Part shown: one piece after another, positions 7,440 through 16,413 of the stretch
Numbering within the stretch: the stretch's first letter is position 1
Layout of the letters: each line of letters starts with the position of its first letter
Source of the DNA: Undibacter mobilis
Lineage (GTDB): Bacteria; Pseudomonadota; Alphaproteobacteria; Rhizobiales; Xanthobacteraceae
Assembly (NCBI RefSeq): GCF_003367195.1
Contig: NZ_QRGO01000001.1
Span: 2,280,501 to 2,344,500 of the forward strand
Length of the DNA stretch: 64,000 nt
Direction: 5' to 3'
Translations under genes and position numbers: made by a program
The notes under the pieces: generated by a model
The model's database searches: none
Seen by the model: the letters and a program-made list of their open reading frames with translations, nothing else
Told to the model about the DNA's origin: nothing

Positions 7440-8876
7440 TTGCTCGATCAGCCGGGGCCCGCCGTGACCGCCGATACCGTCGCCGACAAGACCGATCCCA
7501 CACGCTTTGCCGCCGCGATCGGCGAGTTGAACGCCGCATTTGGCAACCGCGTTGTCACCTCGCGCGCGGTGCGCGAGCAGCACGGCAACACCGTGACCTG
7601 GATCGCCAACCAGGCGCCGGACGCCGTGGTCTATCCGCAGTCGACCGAAGACGTGCAGCAGATCGTGCGCATCTGCGCGAAGCACAATATGCCCATTATT
7701 CCGTTCGGCACGGGTTCGTCGCTCGAAGGGCATGTCAACGCGCCGCAGGGCGGCGTGTCGATCGACTTCCGCGACATGAACAAGCTCGTCACGGTCCATG
7801 CCGAAGACCTCGATTGTGTCGTGCAGCCCGGCATCACGCGCAAGGAATTGAACGAACAGCTTCGCGACAGCGGTCTGTTCTTCCCGATCGATCCCGGCGC
7901 CAATGCCTCGCTTGGCGGTATGGCGGCCACGCGCGCCTCGGGCACCAACGCGGTGCGCTACGGCACCATGAAGGACAATGTGCTGACCATGAAGGTCGTG
8001 CTGGCGAATGGCGAGGTGATCGAGACCGCGCGCCGCGCCAGGAAGACCTCGGCCGGTTATGACCTCACGCGCCTGATGATCGGTTCGGAAGGCACGCTCG
8101 GCATCATCACCGAACTGACCTTGAAGCTCGCCGGCATTCCCGAAGCCATCGCCGGCGGGCGCTGCCCGTTCCCGTCGGTCGAGGCGGCCTGCAATGCCAC
8201 GATCATGACCATCCAGTCCGGCATTCCGGTGGCGCGCATTGAGCTGCTCGACGCCATGCAGGTGCGCGCGCTCAATTTGGGCTCCAAGATGGGGCTGCCG
8301 GAAACCACATTGCTGCTGATGGAATTCCACGGCACCGACGCCTCGGTGAAGGAGCAGTCGGAGCGCTTCGGCGAGATTGCCGCCGAGTTCGGCGGCGGGC
8401 CGTTCGTCTGGACGGCGCAGGCCGAGGAACGCACCCGGTTGTGGGAGGCGCGGCACAATGCCGCTTTCTCCAATTTCCAGCTTCGTCCCGGTGCGGCAAT
8501 GGTCGCGACCGATGTGTGCGTGCCGATCTCGCGGCTGGCCGATTGTGTCACCCAGACGCAGGCCGATATCGCCGAGAGTCGCATCCTGGCGCCGATCGTC
8601 GGCCATGTCGGTGACGGCAATTTTCACCTCACCATGCTGATCGATATGAACGATCCCGACGAGGTCAAGCGCGCCGAAGCCCTGTCCGAGCGTCTGGTCA
8701 AGCGCGCCCTGTCGATGGACGGAACCTCGACCGGCGAGCACGGTGTCGGTCAGGGCAAGACCAAATATATGGCCATCGAACACGGCGCCGCCGGCGTCGC
8801 GGCGATGCGGGCGATCAAGCAGGCGCTCGATCCGCAGAACATCCTCAACCCGGGCAAGATGTTGCCGGCGGGGTGA
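7440..8876 (+). CDS. FAD-binding oxidase, D-lactate dehydrogenase (cytochrome) / GlcD type
   Basis: 478 residues from TTG 7440; GTG at 7464 (470 residues) is an equally good start. It has an FAD_binding_4 domain at about 40-215 with PFGTGSSLEGHVNAPQGG, and a FAD-oxidase C domain with GHVGDGNFH (metal/substrate histidines) and STGEHGVGQGK. The family oxidises D-lactate or another 2-hydroxy acid at the membrane and passes electrons to cytochrome or quinone. GlcE/GlcF partners are absent nearby, which favours a single-chain D-lactate dehydrogenase over glycolate oxidase. Transcribed alone or with the small membrane gene upstream. Confidence 0.9.
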   Translation: MLDQPGPAVTADTVADKTDPTRFAAAIGELNAAFGNRVVTSRAVREQHGNTVTWIANQAPDAVVYPQSTEDVQQIVRICAKHNMPIIPFGTGSSLEGHVNAPQGGVSIDFRDMNKLVTVHAEDLDCVVQPGITRKELNEQLRDSGLFFPIDPGANASLGGMAATRASGTNAVRYGTMKDNVLTMKVVLANGEVIETARRARKTSAGYDLTRLMIGSEGTLGIITELTLKLAGIPEAIAGGRCPFPSVEAACNATIMTIQSGIPVARIELLDAMQVRALNLGSKMGLPETTLLLMEFHGTDASVKEQSERFGEIAAEFGGGPFVWTAQAEERTRLWEARHNAAFSNFQLRPGAAMVATDVCVPISRLADCVTQTQADIAESRILAPIVGHVGDGNFHLTMLIDMNDPDEVKRAEALSERLVKRALSMDGTSTGEHGVGQGKTKYMAIEHGAAGVAAMRAIKQALDPQNILNPGKMLPAG

Positions 8877-8984
8877 CCTGTCCCCCCGACATAGATTTGC
8901 CAACGGAAACTGCAAATAATGCCCTATATTGCTTTGCGGTGAGGCGCGCCGGCCGGGGGGTCGCGGTGCGCCGCGGGAGTTGGC

Positions 8985-11900
8985 GTGCAGACAACCTTGC
9001 TCAGCGTGGCGGTCGCTATCATCCTGGCGCTGGTGGCGGCGCTGGTCGGTCCGCTGCTGATCGACTGGAATGGCTATCGCCCGATTTTCGAGTCGCAGGC
9101 GAGCCGCGTGCTCGGCACCTCGGTGCGGGTCGCGGGTCCGATTGACCTCAGACTCCTGCCGTCGCCGCGCCTGACGCTCAACGATATCCAGGTTGGTGCG
9201 AGCGCCCCGGCTGCCCAGGCCGGGTCTCAACCGCAAGCCGCTTCGGTGAAAGCGCGCTCGCTCGGCGTCGAGTTTGCGTTGGGGCCGCTGCTGCGCGGCG
9301 AGTGGCACGCCACCGAGCTCACCGTGGGCGGTCCCGAGGTCCGCCTGGTCACGGATGCAAACGGACAGGTGGGCACGCCCGGCATTGCTTTCGCATTTAA
9401 TCCCGGCGATCTCGCCATCGAGAAGTTGAGCATCGAGGACGGCAAGTTCAGCATCGCCAATCCCGATGGCGCCGCCGTCACGTTCGACCGCGTCTGGTTC
9501 AATGGCGATGCGCGCTCGCTGATCGGTCCGCTGAAAGGCGAGGGCGCCGTCACCATCGGCGACGAGCTTTATCCATTTCGCCTTTCGACCGGCCGCTATG
9601 GTGACGACGATACGCTGAAGCTCAAGATCAATGTCGATCCGGTCAACCGCCCGCTTAGCATCGAGACGGACGGCGTCCTGACGCTGAAGGATGCGCCGCA
9701 GTTCGACGGCACGCTCAAGCTCGCCAAGCCCGTCGGCGTCGCGCAGAAAAGCGGCGGCCGCCTGACCCAGCCGTGGCGCATCACCGCCAAGCTGAAAGCC
9801 AGCGCCCAATCGGCGCTGATGGAGCAGGTCGAATATCTCTACGGCTCCGAAGAGCAGGGCGTGAAGCTTACCGGCGTCGCCGATTTCAAGTTCGGCAAAG
9901 AGCCGCGCTTTGACGGCGTGCTGTCGGGACGACAGATCGACCTCGACCGCGTGCTGGCTTCCGAGGGCGGCGGGCGTCCGCCGCCGGCCGCAGCGATTCG
10001 CGAACTCATCGAACTCGGCGGCGGCGCCTTCGCGCCGACCTTCCCGATCGCCATCGGCATCGGCATCGATCAGGTGACACTCGGCGGCAGCGCGGTGCAG
10101 AATCTGCGCGGCGACATTGTCAGCGACGCACGCGGCTGGAATCTCGACCGCTTTGAATTCCGCGCCCCGGGCTATTCGCGCGTGCGGCTCTCCGGTCATT
10201 TGGCGGTCGACAAAGGCGGCGTCGCGTTCACCGGTCCGGCCGAGATCGATGCCAACGATCCGAAGATGCTGGCCGCCTGGCTCGAAGGTCAGGCCGACAA
10301 GGTCAAGCCGCTGGCGCCGATCGACGTCAGCCCGATCAGCATTCGCGGCGACGTCACGCTCGGCAGCGAAAAGATCGCCATCGACAATTTGAAAGCCGAA
10401 TTCGACCGTAAGGTCGTGTCCGGACGCTTCGCTTATGTGTTTGCCTCAGGCCGTGGGCAGGCCAGACTCGATGCCGCGCTTAACGCCCCCGATCTCGACC
10501 TCGACGCTACCCTTGGTTTCGGCATGGCGCTGATGTCAGGCTCGTCGCTGGAGCGCCCGCGCGACATGACGATTGCCATCGATATCGGCCGCGCCAGCGT
10601 CGGCGGCTTCACCGGTCGCGATGCCAGCGCACGGCTCAAGGTTGATGGCAACGGCCTGCAAATCGACAAGCTCGCGGTTGCCGATCTCGGCGGCGCGGCG
10701 TTCTCGGCAAGCGGCCGTATCGACACGAGCGGCGCGACGCCGCTCGGCAGCATCAATGTCGATCTCAACGCACCGGAGATGGAGCCGGTGCTGGCGGTGT
10801 TGCAGCGCTTTGCGCCGGGGACGGTCGCCATGCTGAGCGACAATGTGCCGATGATCTCGCCGGCCAATCTTCAGGCGCGGCTGACGATCGACGGGACCGC
10901 GCCGAAAGCAATTGCGCGCGTCGCCGTCGGCGGACGTCTTGGCCGCTTGCGCGTGGCACTCAATGCGCAAGGCAATGCCGATGCAGACGTGCTCAAGCGC
11001 GGCGATCTCAAGATCGACGGCAAGCTCGATTCCGAAGACGGCCGTACGTTGATGACGGTGCTGGGGCTCAGTCGCTCCCTCGCCATCGAAGCCGGACCGG
11101 CGTCGCTGACGCTGGCGCTGAACGGGCCGGCGAACGGCGATCTGCGCACCGATGCACGGCTTGTCGCCAAGGGGCTGGACGCGCGGGCGACAGGGACGGC
11201 GCAGCCCTTCGCGGTGACGCCGTCGGCGTCGCTCAAGGCAACGGTTGCCCGCGCCAATATCGCGCCGCTGCGCGGACCGGCGCGTGACGACAACGCTGTA
11301 CTGCCGGCAACCTTCGAAGGACGGCTCACGGTGAAGGGCGGCGATGTATCGATTACCGAGATCGACGCCAATGTCGGTGGCAGCCGTGTCCGCGGCAAAC
11401 TGGCGCTGGGCTTGGGCGCGCCGCGACAGATCGCGGGCGAGATCGAAGCCGACACTGTGGATGCCGGCGGCCTCATGGCGGCGGCGATCGGAATGCCGGC
11501 AGCAGCAGCCGGACCGGGCAAGTTATGGGTGTGGTCGACCGAGCCCTTCGGTGATGGCGTGTTCGGCAATCGGACAGGCGCCGTGACTTTCAAGGCGCGT
11601 CGGCTCGACGTGACGCCGCAAATTGCGGTCAGGGAATTCCGCGCGATGCTGCGCTTTGCTGACCGCGAATTCACGGTCGACGACATGAGCGGCGATATCG
11701 GTGGCGGCGCGCTCGGTGGCTCAATGACGTGGCGCGACATCGATCTTGGCGTAAGCACCAAGGCCGTTATCTCGGTGAAAGGTGCCCAGGCGACGACCTT
11801 GTTGCCGGGGGGCGCACGTCCGCCGGTCACCGGTAAACTCGATGTTGCGGCCGAGGTGAGCGGCTCCGGCATGAGCCCGATCGCGCTGATCGGCTCGCTG

Positions 11901-12557
11901 CAGGGCGGCGGCACGGCAACGCTGACCGGCGCTCAATTGGCGGGGCTCGATCCGCGCGCTTTCGACACCGTCACGCGCGCCGTGGACCAGGGCGTCGTTA
12001 TCGACAACAAGCGCGTCGCCGGCATTGTGGAGGGCGCGCTCGACAGCGGCCAGTTGGCCGTGTCGCGTGCCGAGTTGGCCTATACGGTGAATGCCGGCCA
12101 GCTCAGGCTCACCAAATCGATGGTCGAGAGCCGCGATGCCGATCTTGGCGTGACCGGCCAGGTCGATTTCAGCGACGGTACGGTCGACACGCGTCTTGTG
12201 CTGTCCGGTACCGATAAGGCGGCCGGGCGACGGCCGGACGTCTTTGTGGCGGTCCGTGGACCTATTGCCGAGATGAGCCGAAGCATCGACGTATCGGCTT
12301 TGACGGGCTGGTTGACGTTGCGCTCCGTCGAGCATCAGGCGCAACGGTTGAAGGCGCTCGAAGCGGCGCAGCCGAAACCGCAACTGCCAGAGAAACCGCC
12401 TGCACCGGGCTCATCGTCCGCCGTTCCGGCGCCGCCTCAAGCCGCTGCGGATGAGCAAATGGCGCCGGCTCTACCGATGCCGCTCGATATCAGATCAGCA
12501 CCGCGGCCTGCCGGCATTGCCGGCCCAACAGCGCCCACCGTCAGCCCACAAAACTGA
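8985..12557 (+). CDS. AsmA-family protein, large
   Basis: 1190 residues from GTG 8985. One N-terminal membrane helix (SVAVAIILALVAALVGPLL, about 7-25) is followed by the AsmA N-terminal motif (IDWNGYRPIFE, then VRVAGPIDLRLLPSPRLTL). A long repetitive beta-rich periplasmic region comes next, then the AsmA C-terminal domain (about 950-1110), and a Pro/Ala-rich tail. AsmA/TamB-like proteins are thought to bridge the periplasm and carry phospholipid or help outer-membrane biogenesis. It is preceded by a 108-bp gap with a TATATT box near 8931. The 3' end overlaps the convergent RHH gene by 17 bp. Confidence 0.88.
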   Translation: MQTTLLSVAVAIILALVAALVGPLLIDWNGYRPIFESQASRVLGTSVRVAGPIDLRLLPSPRLTLNDIQVGASAPAAQAGSQPQAASVKARSLGVEFALGPLLRGEWHATELTVGGPEVRLVTDANGQVGTPGIAFAFNPGDLAIEKLSIEDGKFSIANPDGAAVTFDRVWFNGDARSLIGPLKGEGAVTIGDELYPFRLSTGRYGDDDTLKLKINVDPVNRPLSIETDGVLTLKDAPQFDGTLKLAKPVGVAQKSGGRLTQPWRITAKLKASAQSALMEQVEYLYGSEEQGVKLTGVADFKFGKEPRFDGVLSGRQIDLDRVLASEGGGRPPPAAAIRELIELGGGAFAPTFPIAIGIGIDQVTLGGSAVQNLRGDIVSDARGWNLDRFEFRAPGYSRVRLSGHLAVDKGGVAFTGPAEIDANDPKMLAAWLEGQADKVKPLAPIDVSPISIRGDVTLGSEKIAIDNLKAEFDRKVVSGRFAYVFASGRGQARLDAALNAPDLDLDATLGFGMALMSGSSLERPRDMTIAIDIGRASVGGFTGRDASARLKVDGNGLQIDKLAVADLGGAAFSASGRIDTSGATPLGSINVDLNAPEMEPVLAVLQRFAPGTVAMLSDNVPMISPANLQARLTIDGTAPKAIARVAVGGRLGRLRVALNAQGNADADVLKRGDLKIDGKLDSEDGRTLMTVLGLSRSLAIEAGPASLTLALNGPANGDLRTDARLVAKGLDARATGTAQPFAVTPSASLKATVARANIAPLRGPARDDNAVLPATFEGRLTVKGGDVSITEIDANVGGSRVRGKLALGLGAPRQIAGEIEADTVDAGGLMAAAIGMPAAAAGPGKLWVWSTEPFGDGVFGNRTGAVTFKARRLDVTPQIAVREFRAMLRFADREFTVDDMSGDIGGGALGGSMTWRDIDLGVSTKAVISVKGAQATTLLPGGARPPVTGKLDVAAEVSGSGMSPIALIGSLQGGGTATLTGAQLAGLDPRAFDTVTRAVDQGVVIDNKRVAGIVEGALDSGQLAVSRAELAYTVNAGQLRLTKSMVESRDADLGVTGQVDFSDGTVDTRLVLSGTDKAAGRRPDVFVAVRGPIAEMSRSIDVSALTGWLTLRSVEHQAQRLKALEAAQPKPQLPEKPPAPGSSSAVPAPPQAAADEQMAPALPMPLDIRSAPRPAGIAGPTAPTVSPQN

Positions 12558-12825
12558 CGCCCTGGGGTGTTGCGCCCTCAAGCAACGAGTCTGACGCCTT
12601 CTGCGGGCCGCCTTGCGCGCGATAGTAATCGAGCACGAAAAGCCGGATCGCCGATGACAGATTGCCGTGACGGCGGTCGGTGTCGATCGAGGCGACCAGA
12701 TCCGACAAGGTCATTTGCCGGAGCACGGCAATTTCCTTGAGGCCCTGCCAGAACGCATCCTCGAGGCTGACACTGGTCTTGTGTCCGGCGATAACGATTG
12801 AACGTTTAACGACTGGAGAGCTCAT
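12541..12825 (-). CDS. Ribbon-helix-helix domain protein (RHH_4 type)
   Basis: 94 residues. The central stretch KRSIVIAGHKTSVSLEDAFW followed by GLKEIAVLRQMTLSDLVASID and LSSAIRLFVLDYYR is the alphaproteobacterial RHH_4 family. These are thought to be small DNA-binding or regulatory proteins; the targets are unknown. Its ATG overlaps the TGA of the DUF4169 gene (12822-12825), so the two are translationally coupled. The 3' end overlaps asmA by 17 bp in convergent orientation. The coupled DUF4169 + RHH pair next to fumC recurs in this order as I recall it. Confidence 0.85.
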   Translation of the reverse strand: MSSPVVKRSIVIAGHKTSVSLEDAFWQGLKEIAVLRQMTLSDLVASIDTDRRHGNLSSAIRLFVLDYYRAQGGPQKASDSLLEGATPQGVSFVG

Positions 12826-13010
12826 TGATGTTCTCCCGGGGTGATCTTGTGCCCATCGAGGGTGCGGCTTTCCTGCTCGCGGCGAATAATTTCGAGCGAA
12901 CGCACATGTTTGGGACTGCCGTGGGCGAGCCGCTGGGCTTCGGCCTGTTGTTCGTCCAGGCGGCGTTTGGCTCGCTTACGCACGGTTCGAAGATTCACAA
13001 TCTCGGTCAT
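12822..13010 (-). CDS. DUF4169 family protein
   Basis: 62 residues from ATG 13010, chosen because GGGGGAG lies just upstream and the family begins M-x-E-I-V-N-L-R. An 18-codon upstream extension to 13064 is possible but unlikely. The sequence MTEIVNLRTVRKRAKRR continues into a highly charged helix rich in Arg, Glu and Gln. Function unknown. Coupled to the RHH gene by an ATGA overlap. Probably a small cytoplasmic basic protein working with that partner. Confidence 0.8.
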   Translation of the reverse strand: MTEIVNLRTVRKRAKRRLDEQQAEAQRLAHGSPKHVRSLEIIRREQESRTLDGHKITPGEHQ

Positions 13011-13465
13011 GAGCTCCCCCCGCTGCTTGCTGCCGGCGGTTTCTACGGTGTCCCCGTTGCGCACCGGAGAATCTCCGCCACAGCATTGAACACCCTGAGC
13101 AAGGCTTCTTTTGGGTACATTGGGAAAGACTATGGCAAAATTTCAATACACGGTTAGTTGAAAATAATAGATCACAGGCAAAAAAGGCCCGAATAACTTT
13201 ATTCCCCGCCGTAGAGAAAAAATTCTACGCACGAGAAGTCAAATATACCACCGGAACTGTCCGGCTAATATTTGAATATTGAAATATAGAGCTAGAGTTT
13301 TCTGCGGGTCTTCAGATATTCAATAATATAAAGAACATCAGATATCAGTAAATTAGTATCTGGATACGCAAAGATAACATGTTAGACAAATTCAACGACG
13401 CGAATATAGCCTTAAGCAATAGATGCAGGCGTGGGGGAGCGGCGGAACACTTTAGAATCGCTCCA
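13011..13465. other. AT-rich spacer between DUF4169 gene and fumC
   Basis: 455 bp with no believable gene. From about 13130 to 13400 the composition turns strongly AT-rich compared with the flanks. It holds a GTAGA/TCTAC stem (13211-13228), a direct repeat TCAGATAT (13312-13319 and 13338-13345), and CAGATA/TATCTG arms (13339-13344 and 13357-13362). It must contain the DUF4169 promoter and the fumC 3' end, but I cannot pick either with confidence. Confidence 0.5.
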
Positions 13466-14884
13466 CTATTCGAGGCCCGGTCGCGTCATATTGTTCGGTT
13501 GTACAATTCTGTCGAAATCTTCGCCCGACACGAAACCGAGGCGGACGGCTTCTTCGCGCAGCGTCGTCCCGTTGGCGTGAGCTGTCTTGGCGACCTGCGT
13601 CGCCTTGTCGTAGCCGATGTGCGGTGCCAGTGCCGTCACCAGCATTAGCGAGCGGTTCATCAGCTCATCGATCCGCGCGGCGTTGGGCCGAATGCCGATG
13701 ACGCAGTTGGCGGTGAATGAATTCGCCGCGTCGCCGAGCAGCCTGATCGACTCCAGCATGGCAGTGGCCATCACCGGATTATAGACATTGAGTTCAAAGT
13801 GCCCCTGGCTTCCGGCCACGGTTATCGTTGTCTGATTGCCGAAGACCTGACAGCAAACCATGGTCAGCGCCTCAGACTGGGTCGGGTTGACCTTGCCCGG
13901 CATGATCGAGGACCCCGCCTCGTTGCTCGGCAGATTGAGTTCGCCGATGCCCGACCGCGGCCCCGAGCCCAACAGCCGGATATCGTTGGCGATCTTGAAC
14001 AGGGCGGTGGCGGCGGCATTGATGGCGCCGTGAGCGAAGACATAGGCGTCGTGTGCCGCCATATGCTCGAATTTGTTGTCGGCGCTGACAAAGGGCAGGC
14101 CGGTCATAGCCTTGATGCGCCCGGCGAAGCGCTCGGCGAATTCCGGATGCGTGTTGAGGCCGGTGCCGACCGCCGTGCCGCCCTGGGCGAGCGGCATGAG
14201 TTCGCGCTGCGCCATTTTCAGCCGCGCCACCGACGATTTCACCTGGGCGGCATAGCCGGAAAATTCCTGTCCCAGCGTGATGGGCGTCGCATCCATCATA
14301 TGGGTCCGGCCGATTTTGACGATATCGGCAAACTCGCGGACCTTGTCTTCCAGCGCGTGCTGCAGGCCGGTGAGCGCCGGCAGCAGGTGATGCTCAATGC
14401 GCAGTGCCGCGGCAATGTGCATCGCGGTCGGAAAGCTGTCGTTGGACGACTGCCCCATGTTCACATGGTCATTGGGGTGAACCGGCGCCTTTGCGCCGAG
14501 GCTGCCGCCGAGCGCCACATTGGCGATGTTGGCGATCACCTCGTTGACATTCATATTGGTCTGCGTGCCGGAGCCGGTCTGCCAGACCACCAGCGGGAAA
14601 TGCTCGTCGAGCTTGCCGTCGGCGATATCCTGAGCGGCCTTGACGATGGCATCGGCATAGCTCGGATCGAGCAGGTGGAGATCGCGATTGACCTCGGCGG
14701 CCGCGCGCTTCACCAGCCCCAGTGCATGAATGATTTCGATCGGCATTCGCTCGGTGCCGATGCGGAAATTGCGCACGGAACGCTCGGTCTGCGCGCCCCA
14801 CAATTTGTCGGCTGGAATGTCGAGGGCGCCGAAGGAATCGCTCTCGCTGCGGGTGTTCTTTGCGGGGTCGGATGCGTTGGCCAT
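13466..14884 (-). CDS. fumC: Class II fumarate hydratase
   Basis: 472 residues from ATG 14884 (GTG 14893 would add three). It catalyses reversible hydration of fumarate to L-malate in the TCA cycle as a cytoplasmic homotetramer, without an iron-sulfur cluster. The superfamily signature [13 protein letters not shown] is present, as are the [11 protein letters not shown] and [10 protein letters not shown] active-site regions. AGGTGT upstream of ATG 14884 supports this start. Same strand as sspB, 65 bp downstream of its stop. Confidence 0.96.
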   Translation of the reverse strand: MANASDPAKNTRSESDSFGALDIPADKLWGAQTERSVRNFRIGTERMPIEIIHALGLVKRAAAEVNRDLHLLDPSYADAIVKAAQDIADGKLDEHFPLVVWQTGSGTQTNMNVNEVIANIANVALGGSLGAKAPVHPNDHVNMGQSSNDSFPTAMHIAAALRIEHHLLPALTGLQHALEDKVREFADIVKIGRTHMMDATPITLGQEFSGYAAQVKSSVARLKMAQRELMPLAQGGTAVGTGLNTHPEFAERFAGRIKAMTGLPFVSADNKFEHMAAHDAYVFAHGAINAAATALFKIANDIRLLGSGPRSGIGELNLPSNEAGSSIMPGKVNPTQSEALTMVCCQVFGNQTTITVAGSQGHFELNVYNPVMATAMLESIRLLGDAANSFTANCVIGIRPNAARIDELMNRSLMLVTALAPHIGYDKATQVAKTAHANGTTLREEAVRLGFVSGEDFDRIVQPNNMTRPGLE

Positions 14885-14949
14885 GCGGAACACCTATGGC
14901 GGATCAACCCGGGGACAAGCCCGGCACAGCGCGAAAGTTCGGCGCGCGA

Positions 14950-15537
14950 CTACTTCTTGCGGAAACGATCGAGGCGAACCACTTCGCCGCCGCCAGATGG
15001 CTTGTCGGGATTCGGATCGCCCGGCGCAGCAGCGGTTGGCGTCGCAGGTTGCACGGTGAGCGCCGCCGGCTTCGGCACCGGCGCACTGTCTTTGGACGCA
15101 GCGGCCTTCTCGGCGGCCGATTTGGTTGCGGCAGGTTTGGCGCCGGCGTCCTTCGCAGCCACGGCGTCCGCCGCCTGTTCCTCGGTCATTTCTTCGAACT
15201 GCAAACCGAACTGCACCGACGGATCGAAGAACCCGGTGACCGCGGCAAAGGGGATGTACAGCTTTTCCGGAATGCCGCCGAACGACATGCCGACCTCGAA
15301 GCCGGTGTCGGTTACGGACAGATCCCAGAACTGGTGCTGGAGGATGATGGTCATGTCCTCGGGATACTGGGCGCGCAGGCGGTCCGACAGGCGGACACCC
15401 TCGGCCTGCGTCTCGAACGAAATATAGAAGTGATGATCGCCTGGCAGGCCCTTTTTGGCGGTATCGGCAAGGACGGCGCGGACGACGCCGCGCAAGGCCT
15501 GCTGGGTGAGGAGGTCGTAACGAATGTGGTCGGCCAT
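14950..15537 (-). CDS. sspB: SspB-family ClpXP adaptor (alphaproteobacterial type)
   Basis: 195 residues from ATG 15537 (MADHIRYDLLTQQALRGVVR). The frame is open 17 codons further, but the family begins here. A folded SspB core (about 1-120: HHFYISFETQAEGV, EMTIILQHQFWDL-type strands) is followed by an Ala/Pro/Lys-rich flexible tail ending VVRLDRFRKK, the usual ClpX-docking end. The adaptor binds ssrA-tagged peptides and hands them to ClpXP. The ssrA gene lies directly upstream on the same strand, a fitting neighbour. Confidence 0.88.
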   Translation of the reverse strand: MADHIRYDLLTQQALRGVVRAVLADTAKKGLPGDHHFYISFETQAEGVRLSDRLRAQYPEDMTIILQHQFWDLSVTDTGFEVGMSFGGIPEKLYIPFAAVTGFFDPSVQFGLQFEEMTEEQAADAVAAKDAGAKPAATKSAAEKAAASKDSAPVPKPAALTVQPATPTAAAPGDPNPDKPSGGGEVVRLDRFRKK

Positions 15538-15660
15538 AAAAGTCCCGAAAGCTACGGCGAGGAAAGAGTCGCAGTCATGGTAGCGCAAATGGCGCGGGGG
15601 CGGGAGCGGCCACGGCGCCGCTGCCCGCGGCTTTCGCCGCGGTGTGAACGAGCCGGCGGA

Positions 15661-15696
15661 AAAGAAAGTGGAGGCTTCTGTTGCCAGGTGCCTCCG
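15661..15696 (-). terminator. Intrinsic terminator of ssrA
   Basis: On the minus strand GGAGGC (15696-15691) pairs with GCCTCC (15676-15671), followed by ACTTTCTTTT (15670-15661). It lies just after the tmRNA coding piece. Confidence 0.6.
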
Positions 15697-16045
15697 AACC
15701 CCGCCTAACGGAGCTTATCCCGTTAGGACTTGTAGGCTTGGTTTTTCAGGACCGCTTAGGCGGCCTGAGCAACCGGAGCATAGTTGTCGTTGGCAACTAT
15801 GAGATTGGCCCGATATCGGCGGAACCATGCCGAGCGAAAGATAGCCTTTTACGCCCTCGTCGATCCTAGTTCGCCCCCGCCGGTGTCGCCCACAAGGTCC
15901 GTCCTTTCGGAGAGACCGGTCCCGCTTCAACGAACGGGCACCTGGTATGGCGAGCGACACGGGTGGAGGCGCCGGGTACTGCCCCCGGGTCCGAAAGGTT
16001 TATTACGACGTCCGTTTATCGCCATAGACCGGGTTGCCCCGGCAC
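15697..16045 (-). ncRNA. ssrA: Two-piece (circularly permuted) tmRNA
   Basis: Read on the minus strand, the precursor starts near 16045. The acceptor piece ends about 15962 with T-arm CCGGG-GGCAGTA-CCCGG, acceptor strand CGCCTCC and discriminator A. An intervening segment follows (about 15961-15879) whose ends pair (GTGTCGC/GCGACAC). The coding piece begins GGGGGCGAACTAGGATCGAC at 15878; its 5' GGGGGCG pairs with CGCCTCC. The tag frame is 15794-15756, ANDNYAPVAQAA then stop. A perfect hairpin CCTAACGG/CCGTTAGG follows the tag. It rescues stalled ribosomes and marks the product for ClpXP via the hydrophobic tail. CCA is not fully encoded (ACCC). Mature ends are estimated. Confidence 0.93.
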
Positions 16046-16050
16046 CAAAC

Positions 16051-16079
16051 AATATAGGCCGGTTCGGCCGCCGCGTTAA
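16051..16079 (-). promoter_or_regulatory. ssrA promoter
   Basis: On the minus strand TTAACG (16079-16074), 17-bp spacer, TATATT (16056-16051). This places the transcript start near 16044, at the beginning of the acceptor piece. Confidence 0.6.
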
Positions 16080-16113
16080 GGGCGCAATCCAGCCTAAGGG
16101 CGCAAAAATGCTC

Positions 16114-16151
16114 AAAAATACCCGGCGGGGCGGAGTTCCGCCCGCGCCAGG
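16114..16151 (-). terminator. Strong intrinsic terminator upstream of ssrA
   Basis: On the minus strand CCTGGCG-c-GGGCGGA (16151-16137), loop AC, TCCGCCC-CGCCGGG (16136 region to 16121): a 14-bp stem with one bulge and one G-U pair. TATTTTT follows directly (16120-16114). It ends a minus-strand transcript: either the puuD-like operon about 260 bp upstream or a separate RNA. Confidence 0.65.
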
Positions 16152-16413
16152 GCTGTCCGGCAACCGGCTCCCACGCGGCTGCCCCTGCAGCGTGGAGCCG
16201 AACACTCCGCTGCCAAGGGACATTAGCGTAGGTGGAGAGGTGTCCCACCCAAGGTTTGTACCTCCGGTGCGGCGACTGATTTGTGGCCTTATCTCTTCAC
16301 GGGAATGAAGGCAGGGGAAGTCGACCTGATGGCCATGCCGTCATAGACAGCGAAGTTGCACAGAGCACGGAAGCGCTGTCCGGTTACTTTTTCGAAGTCA
16401 GGCCGTGGCGGCG
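16152..16413 (-). ncRNA. Candidate structured RNA or long 3' UTR ahead of the 16114-16151 terminator
   Basis: No protein gene is convincing in 16080-16413. On the minus strand GGGACA/TGTCCC arms (about 16248-16219) and a nested hairpin built from CGGCTCC-ACGC and GCGT-G-GGAGCCG (about 16202-16167) lie in a row before the terminator. I do not recognise a known family; a 6S-like RNA was considered but not supported. It may simply be the 3' UTR of the puuD-like operon. Confidence 0.22.

Noticed and set aside
7356..10199. 947-codon minus-strand open frame
   Set aside because: It lies opposite the flavoprotein and AsmA genes. Its composition (Arg/His/Asp/Gly-rich) is that of an antisense frame in GC-rich DNA, and the sense genes have clear motifs.
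15715..16308. Open frames across the ssrA locus on both strands
   Set aside because: The DNA is explained by the tmRNA; tag frame, acceptor stem and T-arm fit in detail.
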